Shown: in pieces, positions 8,994 to 18,307 of the stretch
How the letters are laid out: each line of letters starts with the position of its first letter
How positions within the stretch are numbered: position 1 is the stretch's first letter
Source of the DNA: Bacteroidales bacterium
Lineage (GTDB): Bacteria; Bacteroidota; Bacteroidia; Bacteroidales; Lentimicrobiaceae
Direction of reading: 5' to 3'
Length of the DNA stretch: 64,000 nucleotides
Assembly: GCA_016709025.1 (NCBI GenBank)
Contig: JADJEQ010000011.1
Span: 186,001-250,000, forward strand
Program-made: the position numbers and the translations under genes
Notes under the pieces: generated by a model
The model's input: the letters and a program-made list of their open reading frames with translations, nothing else
What the model was told of the DNA's origin: nothing
Databases searched by the model: none

Positions 8994-9235
8994 ATCAGGT
9001 AAACACTGGGATTTTCAATGTTCACCCGCGAATACAATACGATTATTTTTCTGAAAATGCAAGTGTAATTTCTGTTTTTTTTTAACTTTTTTTCGATCAC
9101 TTTTGTTGAAAAATGTTACTTACCGGAACCAAAACCTAAAGGTTCTGAAAATGAGAGAAAACGCATTTTAAAATAAACAGAAATCAGGAAAGACCAGAGG
9201 TAGTTTATTATTACAACTTTTTCACGTCAGGGAGA

Positions 9236-10672
9236 ATGAGAGAAGCTTATCAAGAAGTTTGGGAGAATTGCCTAAAAATCATCAAGGACAACGTTAATTA
9301 TCAAAGCTACAAAACATGGTTTTCACCAATCAAGTCGATAAAACTTGACAACAATGTTCTAACTATACAAGTCCCCAGCCAGTTTTTTTACGAATGGCTT
9401 GAGGAACACTACATTACGCTGCTAAAGAAAACTATTAAACATGAGCTTGGTCCTTCAGGAAGGCTTGAATACAGTATTATAATGGAGAATTCAAACGACC
9501 CGAGGGCCCCGTACACCATAAAGGTGCCTACCAGTAACCGGAGCGTACTGAACAATCCTTCGGTTTCTATGCCGATTGACCTTAATAAGGGTTCATCGAA
9601 AGAGATTCCGAACCCCTTTGTTATACCTGGCCTCAGAAAGATACAAGTTCACTCACAGCTCAACGAATCTTACTCCTTTGAGAATTTTATTGAAGGTGAT
9701 TGTAACCGCCTTGCCAGGTCGGCAGGCTATGCAGTGGCTACCAACCCTGGTAAAACTGCTTTTAATCCGATTTTTATATACAGTCCTAACGGATTGGGGA
9801 AAACCCACCTGGCCCATGCCATTGGCATACAGGTAAAGAACAATTTCCCGGAGAAAACAGTGCTTTACGTTACCGCGGAGCAGTTTATCCAACAATTTGT
9901 TGATTCTGTCAAAAATCAGAACCAGAATGACTTCGTTCATTTCTATCAGATGATCGATGTATTGCTGATTGATGATATACAATTCCTTTCAGGGAAGGAA
10001 AAGACGCAGGATGTGTTTTTCCATATATTCAATCATCTGCATCAGAATGGTAACCAGTTGGTTATCACATCTGATAAAGCACCTGTCGAGATAAAAGGCA
10101 TTGAGCCGAGATTGCTTTCCCGCTTCAAATGGGGGCTGGCCGCCGACCTGCAGGTTCCCGACCTCGAAACCCGGATCGCGATTCTGAACAAGCGTTTGTA
10201 TAAGGATGGTATTGAAATGCCACAGGATGTAATTGAGTACCTTGCCTACAGCATTACCACGAATGTCAGGGAACTCGAAGGAGCACTCATCTCTCTGATG
10301 GCCCAGTCGTCGCTCAACAAAAAAGCGATCACCATTGAACTTGCCCGTCAGATGATTGACAAATTCGTTAAAAACACCTCCAAAGAAATTTCCATCGATT
10401 TTATTCAAAAGATTGTTTGCGACTTCTTCAACATTCATGTTGATCATCTCAATTCAAAAACCCGTAAACGCGAAATTGTTCAGGCAAGGCAACTGGCGAT
10501 GTTTTTCTCGAAAAAGCACACCAAGTCTTCACTGGCTACCATCGGACTTCATTGCGGAAACAAGGATCATGCAACTGTGCTGCATGCTTGCCGCACCGTG
10601 AATAACCTCATTGAAACCGATAAACAATTCCGGAACTACGTTGAAGAAATTGAAAAGAAGATTAAACTCTGA
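9236..10672 (+). CDS. dnaA: Chromosomal replication initiator DnaA
   Basis: 478 residues, normal length. Domain I (about 1-80) starts with the typical VWENCLKIIKDNV helix. The AAA+ core has Walker A at 184-191 (NGLGKT), Walker B at 243-247 (LLIDD) and the arginine-finger/sensor region around GIEPRLLSRF. Domain IV ends with the DNA-binding signature CGNKDHATVLHAC, near residues 441-453. DnaA melts the origin and is also a transcription factor. The ATG at 9236 follows a purine-rich AGGGAGA. The 242-base leader upstream holds no TTATCCACA-type box, so I see no origin here. A perfect hairpin follows the stop. Confidence 0.97.
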   Translation: MREAYQEVWENCLKIIKDNVNYQSYKTWFSPIKSIKLDNNVLTIQVPSQFFYEWLEEHYITLLKKTIKHELGPSGRLEYSIIMENSNDPRAPYTIKVPTSNRSVLNNPSVSMPIDLNKGSSKEIPNPFVIPGLRKIQVHSQLNESYSFENFIEGDCNRLARSAGYAVATNPGKTAFNPIFIYSPNGLGKTHLAHAIGIQVKNNFPEKTVLYVTAEQFIQQFVDSVKNQNQNDFVHFYQMIDVLLIDDIQFLSGKEKTQDVFFHIFNHLHQNGNQLVITSDKAPVEIKGIEPRLLSRFKWGLAADLQVPDLETRIAILNKRLYKDGIEMPQDVIEYLAYSITTNVRELEGALISLMAQSSLNKKAITIELARQMIDKFVKNTSKEISIDFIQKIVCDFFNIHVDHLNSKTRKREIVQARQLAMFFSKKHTKSSLATIGLHCGNKDHATVLHACRTVNNLIETDKQFRNYVEEIEKKIKL

Positions 10673-10704
10673 AAACGCATAGATTTAAATCTCAAAAAGT
10701 TATT

Positions 10705-10734
10705 AACCTCATCCTTAACAAACGGGATGAGGTT
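10705..10734 (+). terminator. Intrinsic terminator after dnaA
   Basis: A perfect 10-bp stem, AACCTCATCC (10705-10714) with GGATGAGGTT (10725-10734), closes a 10-base loop 30 bases after the dnaA stop. The sequence after it is ATTTGTTA, a weak U tract. The hairpin also contains an ATG in frame with the next gene, which is one reason to place that gene's start further down at 10754. Confidence 0.7.
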
Positions 10735-10753
10735 ATTTGTTAAAGGTAATAAC

Positions 10754-11215
10754 ATGAAAATTCTAATGGTTTGTTTGGGCAACATCTGTCGTTCGCCGCT
10801 CGCAGAAGGAATAATGCGTAAAAAATTATCCGATAACAATATTGAAGGAGAAGCGGATTCCTGTGGATTTGAGTCGTTTCATATTGGCGACAAACCCGAC
10901 AGCAGAGCAATAAAGGTTGCATTGCAACACGGCATCGACATATCCGGACATCGTGGCAAACAGTTTAAGCAATCTGACTTCGACTTTTTTGACAAAATTT
11001 ATGTCATGGATACCACCAATTACCGCGATGTTTCCGGGATGGTGCGAAACGACAATGATCTGAACAAAATTGATTATATTATGAATATGGCTTATCCCGG
11101 AAGCAACATGCCGGTTCCTGACCCTTATTATGGTGGACAGGATGGCTTTGCCAAAACCTATGAACTGCTGGATATTGCGACCGACAAGATTATTGAATCA
11201 CTGGGAAAGAAGTAA
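10754..11215 (+). CDS. Low-molecular-weight protein tyrosine phosphatase
   Basis: 153 residues from ATG 10754. The catalytic P-loop C7-LGNIC-R13-S is at the N-terminus, as in all LMW-PTPs, and the general-acid Asp lies in VPDPYYGG near residue 120. These enzymes remove phosphate from tyrosine, often on exopolysaccharide kinases. No tyrosine kinase gene is in the window. The earlier in-frame ATG at 10727 lies inside the dnaA terminator and is rejected. The gene is followed after 10 bases by a PLP dehydratase, and the two probably share a transcript. Confidence 0.93.
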   Translation: MKILMVCLGNICRSPLAEGIMRKKLSDNNIEGEADSCGFESFHIGDKPDSRAIKVALQHGIDISGHRGKQFKQSDFDFFDKIYVMDTTNYRDVSGMVRNDNDLNKIDYIMNMAYPGSNMPVPDPYYGGQDGFAKTYELLDIATDKIIESLGKK

Positions 11216-11225
11216 CGAACCCATT

Positions 11226-12170
11226 ATGGAACCCGATAAAGCCACCATTGAGCAAGCAGCTGCCCGAATCAGACCCTGGCTTCACAATACGCCGGTGCTC
11301 AAAAGCGATGCAATCAACAGGATTTGTGGAAGTGAGATCTGGTTTAAGTGTGAAAATTTTCAAAAGGCGGGTGCTTTTAAATCAAGGGGAGCAACCAACG
11401 CAGTATTCCTGTTGACCGAAGAAGAGTTGATCAGGGGCGTGGCCACCCATTCATCCGGCAATCATGCTGCTGCGCTCGCTTTGGCTGCTTCCAGGCGGGG
11501 GGCCACGGCATACATTGTCATGCCTGAGAATTCCAACAGACTTAAAATCAAAGCAGTAAAGGAATATGGCGGAATTATAACGTTTTGCAAGCCAACCCTG
11601 AAAGCCCGCGAAGATACCCTTGCTGAGATTTTAATGAAGACAGGAGCTGTTGAGATCCATCCCTACAATAACTTCAATGTAATAACCGGACAGGCAACGG
11701 CTGCAATGGAACTGTTGGAAAGCATACCCAACTTTGAGATAGTTATGGCACCGGTTGGAGGAGGTGGATTGCTCAGCGGTACTGCTCTGTCGGCCAGGTA
11801 TTTTGGCAGGAATATAAAGGTCATTGCCGCGGAGCCGGCCGGAGCCGACGATGCTTTCAGGTCGTTCTACGGGGATGTGATGGTACCCTCTGAAAACCCC
11901 AAAACCATGGCAGATGGCTTGTTAACCTCATTGGGTTCCCTCACCTATCCCATCATTAAAAAATATGTTGACCAGATAGTCACTGTGAGTGAGGATGGCA
12001 TCCGCGAAGCCATGCAACTGATCTGGGAACGGATGAAAATAATTATTGAACCATCTTCTGCCGTTCCTTTGGCTGCTATCCTGGAGAAAAAAGCCGATGT
12101 TGCCGGAAAAAAAACCGGCATTATACTTTCGGGAGGCAATGTTGATCTGACAGCACTTCCATTCAAATAG
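11226..12170 (+). CDS. PLP-dependent threonine/serine dehydratase (serine racemase-like)
   Basis: 314 residues. The PLP lysine is K52 in FKSRGA, the substrate loop is SSGNHAAAL, and the phosphate-binding glycine loop is PVGGGGLLSG. These identify fold-type II hydro-lyases that deaminate threonine or serine, or racemise serine. There is no C-terminal ACT-like regulatory domain, so this is the short catabolic or racemase type rather than full-length IlvA. Which reaction it prefers cannot be decided here. It starts 10 bases after the phosphatase and ends 4 bases before the methyltransferase gene, an operon-like arrangement. Confidence 0.9.
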   Translation: MEPDKATIEQAAARIRPWLHNTPVLKSDAINRICGSEIWFKCENFQKAGAFKSRGATNAVFLLTEEELIRGVATHSSGNHAAALALAASRRGATAYIVMPENSNRLKIKAVKEYGGIITFCKPTLKAREDTLAEILMKTGAVEIHPYNNFNVITGQATAAMELLESIPNFEIVMAPVGGGGLLSGTALSARYFGRNIKVIAAEPAGADDAFRSFYGDVMVPSENPKTMADGLLTSLGSLTYPIIKKYVDQIVTVSEDGIREAMQLIWERMKIIIEPSSAVPLAAILEKKADVAGKKTGIILSGGNVDLTALPFK

Positions 12171-12174
12171 CCCT

Positions 12175-12888
12175 ATGAATTCAAAATACGGATCAATCTT
12201 TCTGATTCCCAGCACGCTGGGCGATACATCACCTGAGCAGGTGCTCCCGGCTTACAACATTCAATTGCTGCAGCGGCTCGATGTTTTTGTAGTGGAAGAG
12301 CTCAGAACTGCACGCAGGTTTCTCAGGAAATGCGGCTATACAAAAGACTTTGACAGCACAACCTTTCACATTCTGAATGAGCACACCCCTGAACATGATA
12401 TTCATTCTTTCCTGGAACAGGCAAAACTGGGCATGGATACCGGTTTGCTTTCAGAAGCCGGATGTCCGGCGGTAGCCGACCCGGGCTCAATGGTGGTGAA
12501 GCTGGCCCAGGAACTAGGCATCAGGATAGTTCCGCTCTCAGGCCCTTCATCCATCATCATGGCTTTGATGGCATCGGGTTTCAACGGGCAAAATTTCACT
12601 TTTCACGGCTATCTTCCGGTAAAAGAGCCTGACAGGATTAAAAGGATCCGCGAAATTGAAAGGGACTCATTAAAAACCGGGCAAACTCACATCTTTATTG
12701 AAGCTCCTTACAGGAACAAGCACATGATTGATTCACTCCTCTCCTCATGCGGGAATGAAACAATGCTGTGTATTGCCAGTAATATAAGCCTGTCGGATGA
12801 GTCGGTTATCACAGCGCCTGTTGGCCGTTGGAAAAAAATGAATCCCGACCCCGGTAAAAAGCCGACGGTTTTCCTGCTGTCCCGCTAA
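12175..12888 (+). CDS. RsmI-like SAM-dependent methyltransferase (tetrapyrrole methylase fold)
   Basis: 237 residues of the tetrapyrrole (corrin/porphyrin) methylase fold. It shows IFLIPSTLGD at the start, VEELRTARRFL, SEAGCPAVADPGS and the SGPSSIIMALMASGF phrase, which are shared with RsmI, the enzyme that methylates the 2'-O of C1402 in 16S rRNA. This shorter Bacteroidota form is often a second paralogue beside true RsmI, so the exact target is uncertain. It lies 4 bases after the dehydratase gene and ends just before a strong hairpin. Confidence 0.85.
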   Translation: MNSKYGSIFLIPSTLGDTSPEQVLPAYNIQLLQRLDVFVVEELRTARRFLRKCGYTKDFDSTTFHILNEHTPEHDIHSFLEQAKLGMDTGLLSEAGCPAVADPGSMVVKLAQELGIRIVPLSGPSSIIMALMASGFNGQNFTFHGYLPVKEPDRIKRIREIERDSLKTGQTHIFIEAPYRNKHMIDSLLSSCGNETMLCIASNISLSDESVITAPVGRWKKMNPDPGKKPTVFLLSR

Positions 12889-12890
12889 AA

Positions 12891-12923
12891 TGAGAACAAC
12901 TTCCGGGGTGGAAGTTGTTCTCA
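12891..12923. terminator. Perfect 14-bp hairpin after the methyltransferase gene
   Basis: TGAGAACAACTTCC (12891-12904) pairs perfectly with GGAAGTTGTTCTCA (12910-12923) across a 5-base GGGGT loop, 2 bases after the stop codon. There is no U tract on the plus strand; on the minus strand the stem is followed by TTTTAG. It probably ends transcription from one or both sides of the convergent pair. Confidence 0.7.
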
Positions 12924-12962
12924 TGAATTATAGAGATTGTTTATATTTTCAATTCGATTTTC

Positions 12963-13114
12963 AATAGGCCCGTCCTTTAGGGCGGGTATAACAATAAACA
13001 GGAAAACCAGGGGCAAAATCCTGAAAAATTTATTATGAATTTACAAATTTTTCAGGATTTTGCCATTGTCTGTGATATTTATATTCAAAACCCGCCCTAA
13101 AGGACGGGCCTATT
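12963..13114. repeat. Nested palindromic element with 25-bp perfect terminal inverted repeats
   Basis: Outer arms 12963-12987 and 13090-13114 are perfect 25-bp inverted repeats that begin AATAGGCCCGTCC and contain TTTAGGGCGGGT. Inside them lies a second perfect inverted repeat of 20 bp, 13012-13031 (GGCAAAATCCTGAAAAATTT) with 13045-13064, around a 13-base loop. The element is non-coding and sits between convergent genes. It could be a REP/MITE-type mobile repeat, a double terminator, or both. The GGCCCGTCC/GGACGGGCC ends do not recur elsewhere in this window. Confidence 0.85.
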
Positions 13115-13153
13115 CATAAAGTTTAAAAAATTAAACAGTCTCTAAATCTTTTT

Positions 13154-13666
13154 TTATTCGTGGTGATGGTGACCATGAGGTCCGTGAACATGACCATGAC
13201 TGAGTTCTTCAGCTGTAGCATCACGCAGTTCGAGGATAGAGCCGGTGAAATAAAGATTCTTACCTGCCATGGGATGGTTAAAGTCCATGATCACTGATTC
13301 TTTTTCAATAGACTTTACAACTCCTTCGAGCGGATGGCCATCGTTGTCCTGCATAGGTATTACGTTTCCGATACGCAGCATTTCAGGATCAATTTTGCCG
13401 TCAATCATAAAAATATCTATCGGCAGGGTTACAATGGCATCCTCGGTAAAATCGCCATATGCATCGGCTGCATTCAAAGTAAACTCAAATGTATCATTTG
13501 CTTTGAGGTTAAGCAGGTTAGCTTCAAATTTCGGAAGCAGATTGCCCGCTCCATAAAGGAATGTAAGGGGTTCTGTTGCATCTGCCATATCAACTACTTC
13601 TCCCGAAGCATTATCTAACTTCAACTCGTAGGTGAGTGAAACCACTTTGTTTTTTGAAACGGTCAT
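13154..13666 (-). CDS. SlyD-type FKBP peptidyl-prolyl isomerase
   Basis: 170 residues: an FKBP domain (residues about 1-70 and 125-150) interrupted by an insert-in-flap domain, as in SlyD, with the family phrases LSYELK-like start, GAGNLLPKFEANL and FNHPMAGKNLYFTG. The C-terminus is His-rich (HGHVHGPHGHHHHE), which in SlyD binds nickel and other metals. It folds proline-containing proteins in the cytoplasm and can pass nickel to hydrogenase maturation; the second role is only possible here. The ATG is at 13666. It stands alone and converges on the nested palindrome. Confidence 0.92.
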   Translation of the reverse strand: MTVSKNKVVSLTYELKLDNASGEVVDMADATEPLTFLYGAGNLLPKFEANLLNLKANDTFEFTLNAADAYGDFTEDAIVTLPIDIFMIDGKIDPEMLRIGNVIPMQDNDGHPLEGVVKSIEKESVIMDFNHPMAGKNLYFTGSILELRDATAEELSHGHVHGPHGHHHHE

Positions 13667-13853
13667 TAAATTGAATGTTTGGTTATGATTAATTAACAGA
13701 ATGCAAGGGCACTTTGTTGAATTTAAGTTGGCAAAAATAGATAAAAAGACGGATTGAGAAAGCTTGTTTTCTTTTTTTGTAATTTTCAGCTGAAATCAGA
13801 ATCTTAACATCAAGTCTGAAACCGAATATTTATCCACTTTAACAACCGATATT

Positions 13854-14762
13854 TTGGAAGAAAAGGTACTGGAAATAAACAGTTTAAGTAAAAATTTCGG
13901 AAGTGTCAAAGCTCTTTCGGGTCTAAACCTCAGCATCAGCAAAGGCCAGGTTTTTGGATTGCTGGGGCCTAACGGGAGTGGAAAGACCACCACACTGGGC
14001 ATTGTTCTGGGGGCTATCCTTCCAGTCAATGGAAGTTTCAGGTGGTTTGGACAACCGCTTTCGTCAGCTGCATTGAAGCGAATTGGGGCCATACTTGAAC
14101 ATCCTAACTTTTATCCTTACCTCAATGCCTCGGACAACCTTAGAATTATTGCCAGGGTTAGGAATACCCCCGAAAATGATTCCGAAAGGGTATTAAAACT
14201 TACCGGGCTTTTCGATCGCAGAAAACACCGGTTTCAAACCTATTCATTCGGAATGAAACAACGGCTTGCCATTGCAGCTGCTATGCTCGGAAATCCAGAA
14301 GTACTTATTCTTGATGAGCCTACCAATGGGCTTGATCCTTCGGGCATTGCAGAAATCAGGGAGTTGATTAACCGGATTGCTTCCGATGGAGTTACTATTA
14401 TCCTTGCCAGTCATTTGCTCGATGAGGTTCAGAAAGTATGCAGTCATGTAGCTGTTTTACAGAAAGGCAATAAGCTGTTTTCAGGCAGCGTTGATGAAGT
14501 TCTCAGCAATACAGAAACCATTGTTATAGGTGCTGAAGATGTTAAAAAACTGGAGCAGGCAATTTTAATGTATCCGGACTATCTGTCACATACAATTAAC
14601 AACGGTTTTATAGAATTGAAAACCAAAGATTTATGTCAGCCAGGCGATGTCAACCAATTCCTTTTTTCCCATGGGATTGCCTGTTCTCACCTTAACATGC
14701 ATAAAAAATCACTCGAAAGCTATTTTCTTGAACTTACCGGAAATCATTCAGGATCAAAATAA
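13854..14762 (+). CDS. ABC transporter ATP-binding protein
   Basis: 302 residues with Walker A at 38-46 (GPNGSGKTT), signature SFGMKQRL near 128-135, Walker B VLILDEPTNGLDPSG near 150 and the switch His in ILASHLLDEV. The C-terminal about 90 residues form the regulatory tail seen in ABC-2 exporters of the multidrug/antibiotic type. The likely start is TTG at 13854, since no in-frame ATG precedes the strand that leads to the Walker A motif. It is followed after 12 bases by its permease, so the pair should form one export system. The substrate is unknown. Confidence 0.92.
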   Translation: MEEKVLEINSLSKNFGSVKALSGLNLSISKGQVFGLLGPNGSGKTTTLGIVLGAILPVNGSFRWFGQPLSSAALKRIGAILEHPNFYPYLNASDNLRIIARVRNTPENDSERVLKLTGLFDRRKHRFQTYSFGMKQRLAIAAAMLGNPEVLILDEPTNGLDPSGIAEIRELINRIASDGVTIILASHLLDEVQKVCSHVAVLQKGNKLFSGSVDEVLSNTETIVIGAEDVKKLEQAILMYPDYLSHTINNGFIELKTKDLCQPGDVNQFLFSHGIACSHLNMHKKSLESYFLELTGNHSGSK

Positions 14763-14774
14763 TCTGAAATCAGC

Positions 14775-15587
14775 ATGAGAAAAATAAAATCTGTCCTGAA
14801 TCCTGAATGGATTAAAATACTGAACTACCGAACTTTCTGGATACTGACCGGCCTATATGCCGTTACATTAATCCTGCTGCTTTTCAGTATACAGGCAATC
14901 CTTGATAACATCACACTCAATGTTAACAACAAGTCACCTTTACCGGTTCCTGATTTCCCTGTTTATTCATTTCCAGGGGTATGGCAAAACCTGACCTACA
15001 TCGCCGGCTTCCTGAAAATGTTTCCCGCATTCCTCGTTATTATATTGATTACTAATGAATTTACTTTTAATACACTCAAGCAACAAATTATCACCGGGAG
15101 CAGCCGCCTTGATTTCATGGCTGGTAAAATCAGCCTGATTTTTTTACTTTCAGTTTCGGTAGCCCTGTTAGTTGGATTATCCGGGCTTGTAGCCGGGCTG
15201 ATACAGAACCCCTCTGATTACAAAGATATTATTAGTCCGAAACTCTGGTTTATCCCTGCACATGCCCTTGAGCTTCTTACATTTATGATGTTTGCAGCCT
15301 TTCTTGCTTTTTTATTGAAGCGTGCAGGCATCACCGTGATTGTTTTTCTGTTGTATTCATTTATCATTGAACGGATTGTGGCATTCAGACTACCGGACAG
15401 CATTGGTAGATTTCTACCTGTTGAAGCAAGCAGCAACCTGGTACCATTACCAAACAGTTCGTTGATGAAGCTATTCGGTGTTTCTTTCAGCGAATACACT
15501 TCATGGCAGGATGCAGGCATCTGTATGGCCTGGGTTGTTATTTTTACGCTGCTGATTTACAGGATACTGCTCAAACGGGACCTATAA
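14775..15587 (+). CDS. ABC-2 type transporter permease
   Basis: 270 residues with six hydrophobic segments (about 23-45, 75-95, 115-145, 160-180, 190-200, 245-265) and a large loop between helices 1 and 2, as in ABC-2 permeases. It pairs with the ATPase directly upstream. Its last 6 bases overlap the 3' end of the penicillin-binding protein gene on the other strand. The phrase NEFTFNTLKQQIITG after helix 2 is typical for this permease family. Confidence 0.85.
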   Translation: MRKIKSVLNPEWIKILNYRTFWILTGLYAVTLILLLFSIQAILDNITLNVNNKSPLPVPDFPVYSFPGVWQNLTYIAGFLKMFPAFLVIILITNEFTFNTLKQQIITGSSRLDFMAGKISLIFLLSVSVALLVGLSGLVAGLIQNPSDYKDIISPKLWFIPAHALELLTFMMFAAFLAFLLKRAGITVIVFLLYSFIIERIVAFRLPDSIGRFLPVEASSNLVPLPNSSLMKLFGVSFSEYTSWQDAGICMAWVVIFTLLIYRILLKRDL

Positions 15588-17930
15588 TGAATCCGGAAGT
15601 TCTGCTGGCGGTTCTTCACCTGTTAGTGAGTCAGGTTTTGGGTTATAGGATGAACAAGTGTATGGTTTGCTGATTTTTATTTCCGGTTTGGCAAACTTTC
15701 CGCGGTATTGTTTCAGTTCGGGGTCCTGCAATACCTGTTCCATATACAAGCCATACAATGGAAGCGCTGTTCTTAACCCTTCACCGAGTTGTGATGTCCT
15801 GAACCGGGCATTTCTATGTTCTCCGCCAACCCATGCACCTGAAACGAGTTTAGGAGTTATACCGATAAACCAACCATCGGAGAAATTTGATGAAGTACCT
15901 GTTTTACCACCGAATTCGGTATCGTATTTGAATAAATCATAATCCCACAGACCCTGGGTGGTGCCCCCGGCATCGGTCAGACCTGAACGCAGCATAATTC
16001 CCATAAGAAAAGCCGTTTCAGCACTGATTACCCGTTTGGGTTCAGCTTTATGCTGATAAATGATATTTCCATCCCTGTCAGTGATTTTTGTAACAAATAC
16101 CGGCTCATTCAACATGCCCCCGTTCAGAAACACGCTGTATGCATTCACCATCTCCAGCAAAGTAACGTCGCTCGATCCCAGGCATATCGAGGGAACATTC
16201 CGCAAAGGCGAGGAAACGCCCATGCGCTGAGCACACCCGATCACTTTATCCCAGCCCATTTCATCTGTTAATTGCACTGCAACTGAATTAACCGAACGGG
16301 CAAAAGCACTTTTCAACGGAAGGTCACTCCAGGTAAAATTCCAATCTGAATTGTGTGGTGACCAGGTTTTGGTTTCACCTTTCTCCTGATATGATATTGT
16401 AACAGGCTTATCTGTTCGTTTATCGCACGGACCAAGTCCCTGCTCAAAAGCAGCAGTATAAACAAATGCTTTAAACAATGAGCCGGGTTGCCTTCGGGCC
16501 TGGTTCACGTGGTCGTATTTAAAAAATCTGAAATTGATACCCCCCACCCAGGCTTTGATATAACCATTTGACGGATCCATACTGACAAAACCGGTATTCA
16601 GCAAGTGCCGGTAATATCTGATTGAGTCCATTGTACTCAAAAGGGTATCTGCTGACCCTTTCCAGGAAAAAACCGACATTTTCCGGGGGAGGTTAAGGTA
16701 ATAATTGATGGAATCAATGTTGCCTTTGAATTTTTTATTTAATCCTTCAAAATAGGTTGTTTCGCTGGCCAGGCCTTCTATAAAGCCTGCTATTTCATTT
16801 CCTTTACTGTCAATCCATGGATTTTGATCCTTCCAATGCTCATTAAACCGCTTCTGAAGCCGCTTCATATGCATTACCATTGCTTTTTCAGCATATTCCT
16901 GTAGCTTCGGATCAATGGTTGTATAAATTTTCAGCCCATCGGTATAAATGCTGTAGCCCGACTCCTTACTCCATTCCTGAAGGCTTCTGGCTACAGCGTC
17001 TTTGAAGTAGGTAGCATCTGAATCGTCCTGTTTACGGCGATAACGGAGTGAAATCCTGGTTTTTACCAATGAATCAGCTTCCGTTTTACCAATAAAACCA
17101 TAACGCAACATCTGCGACAGGATGCTGTTTCTGCGACGGAGTGCATTTTCAGGATTCTGCACAGGGCTATAATAAGTAGGTGCTTTTAGCAAACCAATCA
17201 GCACTGCGGCTTCCTCAACTTTCAATTCAGAGGGTTTTTTGTCGAAAAATATTGTTGATGCCGCTTTAATCCCAAAGGCATGACTGCCAAAATCAACCGT
17301 ATTCAGGTACATCGTAAGAATGTCATCCTTGGAATAATAAAATTCCAGTTTTAAGGCGTTGATCCACTCTTTCGATTTGTCAACCAGGATATTGACTCCC
17401 GGTATATATCCCAGCCACCCTTTCTGATTTTTGTGACGCGTTTTATAAAGGTTTTTTACCAGTTGCTGGGTTATGGTACTCCCGCCCCTTTTGTCACCCC
17501 TGGCTGTACTCCATATCGCGGCAATGGTAGCTTTCAGGTCGATGCCATGATGCTTGTAAAACCGTATATCCTCTGCAGATAATAATGTATTGATCAGAAC
17601 CGGCGACAGATCAGCAAATTCAACAGGTGACCTGTTTTCCAGATAATACTTGCCGATCAGCTTACCATTGGCTGCATACAGTTCAGATGCTTCACTGATT
17701 TCAGGATCTTTCAGGTCGGTAAGTCTGGGTGATGGGCCAAACAAACCAAACAAGTCGAAATTGATCGAAAGAAGAACTAAAATAAGCAACATCAGGACTT
17801 GCAGAAATCGCATTGCGAGCTTTTTCCAAAACCCGGAAACATAAACCGGCAACTTAAAAAACAAGCCGAAAATAAATTTCAGCACAGTCTTTATTACCAA
17901 TACAACTGATTTTAACCGATTTTGAGCCAC
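15582..17930 (-). CDS. Penicillin-binding protein 1A (bifunctional glycosyltransferase/transpeptidase)
   Basis: 782 residues, a class A PBP that polymerises and cross-links peptidoglycan. After a basic N-terminus and one membrane helix (about 40-62), the GT51 domain holds the catalytic Glu120 in AEDIRFYKHHGID and GGSTITQQLVKNLY. The transpeptidase domain has the nucleophile Ser in GSLFKAF near residue 481, the SVN triad near 547 and KTGTS near 675. The C-terminus is proline-rich and short. The start appears to be GTG at 17930; a downstream ATG at residue 40 would remove the basic segment. The gene has no close partner and overlaps the ABC permease by 6 bases tail to tail. Confidence 0.95.
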   Translation of the reverse strand: MAQNRLKSVVLVIKTVLKFIFGLFFKLPVYVSGFWKKLAMRFLQVLMLLILVLLSINFDLFGLFGPSPRLTDLKDPEISEASELYAANGKLIGKYYLENRSPVEFADLSPVLINTLLSAEDIRFYKHHGIDLKATIAAIWSTARGDKRGGSTITQQLVKNLYKTRHKNQKGWLGYIPGVNILVDKSKEWINALKLEFYYSKDDILTMYLNTVDFGSHAFGIKAASTIFFDKKPSELKVEEAAVLIGLLKAPTYYSPVQNPENALRRRNSILSQMLRYGFIGKTEADSLVKTRISLRYRRKQDDSDATYFKDAVARSLQEWSKESGYSIYTDGLKIYTTIDPKLQEYAEKAMVMHMKRLQKRFNEHWKDQNPWIDSKGNEIAGFIEGLASETTYFEGLNKKFKGNIDSINYYLNLPRKMSVFSWKGSADTLLSTMDSIRYYRHLLNTGFVSMDPSNGYIKAWVGGINFRFFKYDHVNQARRQPGSLFKAFVYTAAFEQGLGPCDKRTDKPVTISYQEKGETKTWSPHNSDWNFTWSDLPLKSAFARSVNSVAVQLTDEMGWDKVIGCAQRMGVSSPLRNVPSICLGSSDVTLLEMVNAYSVFLNGGMLNEPVFVTKITDRDGNIIYQHKAEPKRVISAETAFLMGIMLRSGLTDAGGTTQGLWDYDLFKYDTEFGGKTGTSSNFSDGWFIGITPKLVSGAWVGGEHRNARFRTSQLGEGLRTALPLYGLYMEQVLQDPELKQYRGKFAKPEIKISKPYTCSSYNPKPDSLTGEEPPAELPDSL

Positions 17931-18307
17931 CCAGGTATCATTAATTTAATGATTTACAGCCTCTTAATTTGTGGCTGCAGGATTTGATTTCACTGTGCAA
18001 TTTACAATGAAATCCATTTGAAAACACAGCCGTGCCGGTGTAACTTTCAGGCTGCAGATTCGTCTTTAATTTGTGTAACAATCAACGGAAAACAAATCAG
18101 GTGTTAATCAAAAGTAAAAAGTAAAAAGTGCTGAGCTTAGCGGAGCCGAAGCTTAAAAAGTAAAAAAAAGTGGGAATTCGATTGATTGTTAGATATCCTT
18201 TTCCTTCGAAGAGACACTTTACACTTGATATAGCACCATAATTTGTTAGTATCTTTGATATCTTGTTTCGGAGAAAATATACAACTTAAACTACAAACAA
18301 TTCATAG
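17931..18307. other. Intergenic region between divergent genes, with AAAAGT repeats and a promoter
   Basis: No gene is seen in these 377 bases. The half next to the penicillin-binding protein gene is unremarkable. From 18110 to 18172 there are AAAAAGT units interrupted by CTGAGCTTAGCGGAGCCGAAG (18131-18151). A TAnnTTTG box (TATCTTTG, 18250-18257) with a TTG about 22 bases upstream is the probable promoter of the TPR gene at 18308. Confidence 0.6.
18110..18172. repeat. AAAAAGT units split by a CTGAGC..GGAGCCGAAG word
   Basis: Three AAAAGT/AAAAAGT units, then a 22-base GC-richer word, then further AAAAAGT units. The word is the reverse complement of a TTCGGCTCCGC..GCTCAG form that recurs in other gaps of this window. 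Its position inside the A-rich array looks like an insertion into a pre-existing repeat. Confidence 0.65.

Noticed and set aside
13829..13838. TTATCCACT, a DnaA-box-like site
   Set aside because: A single site, 4.6 kb from dnaA, directly before an ABC transporter gene; one copy is expected by chance.
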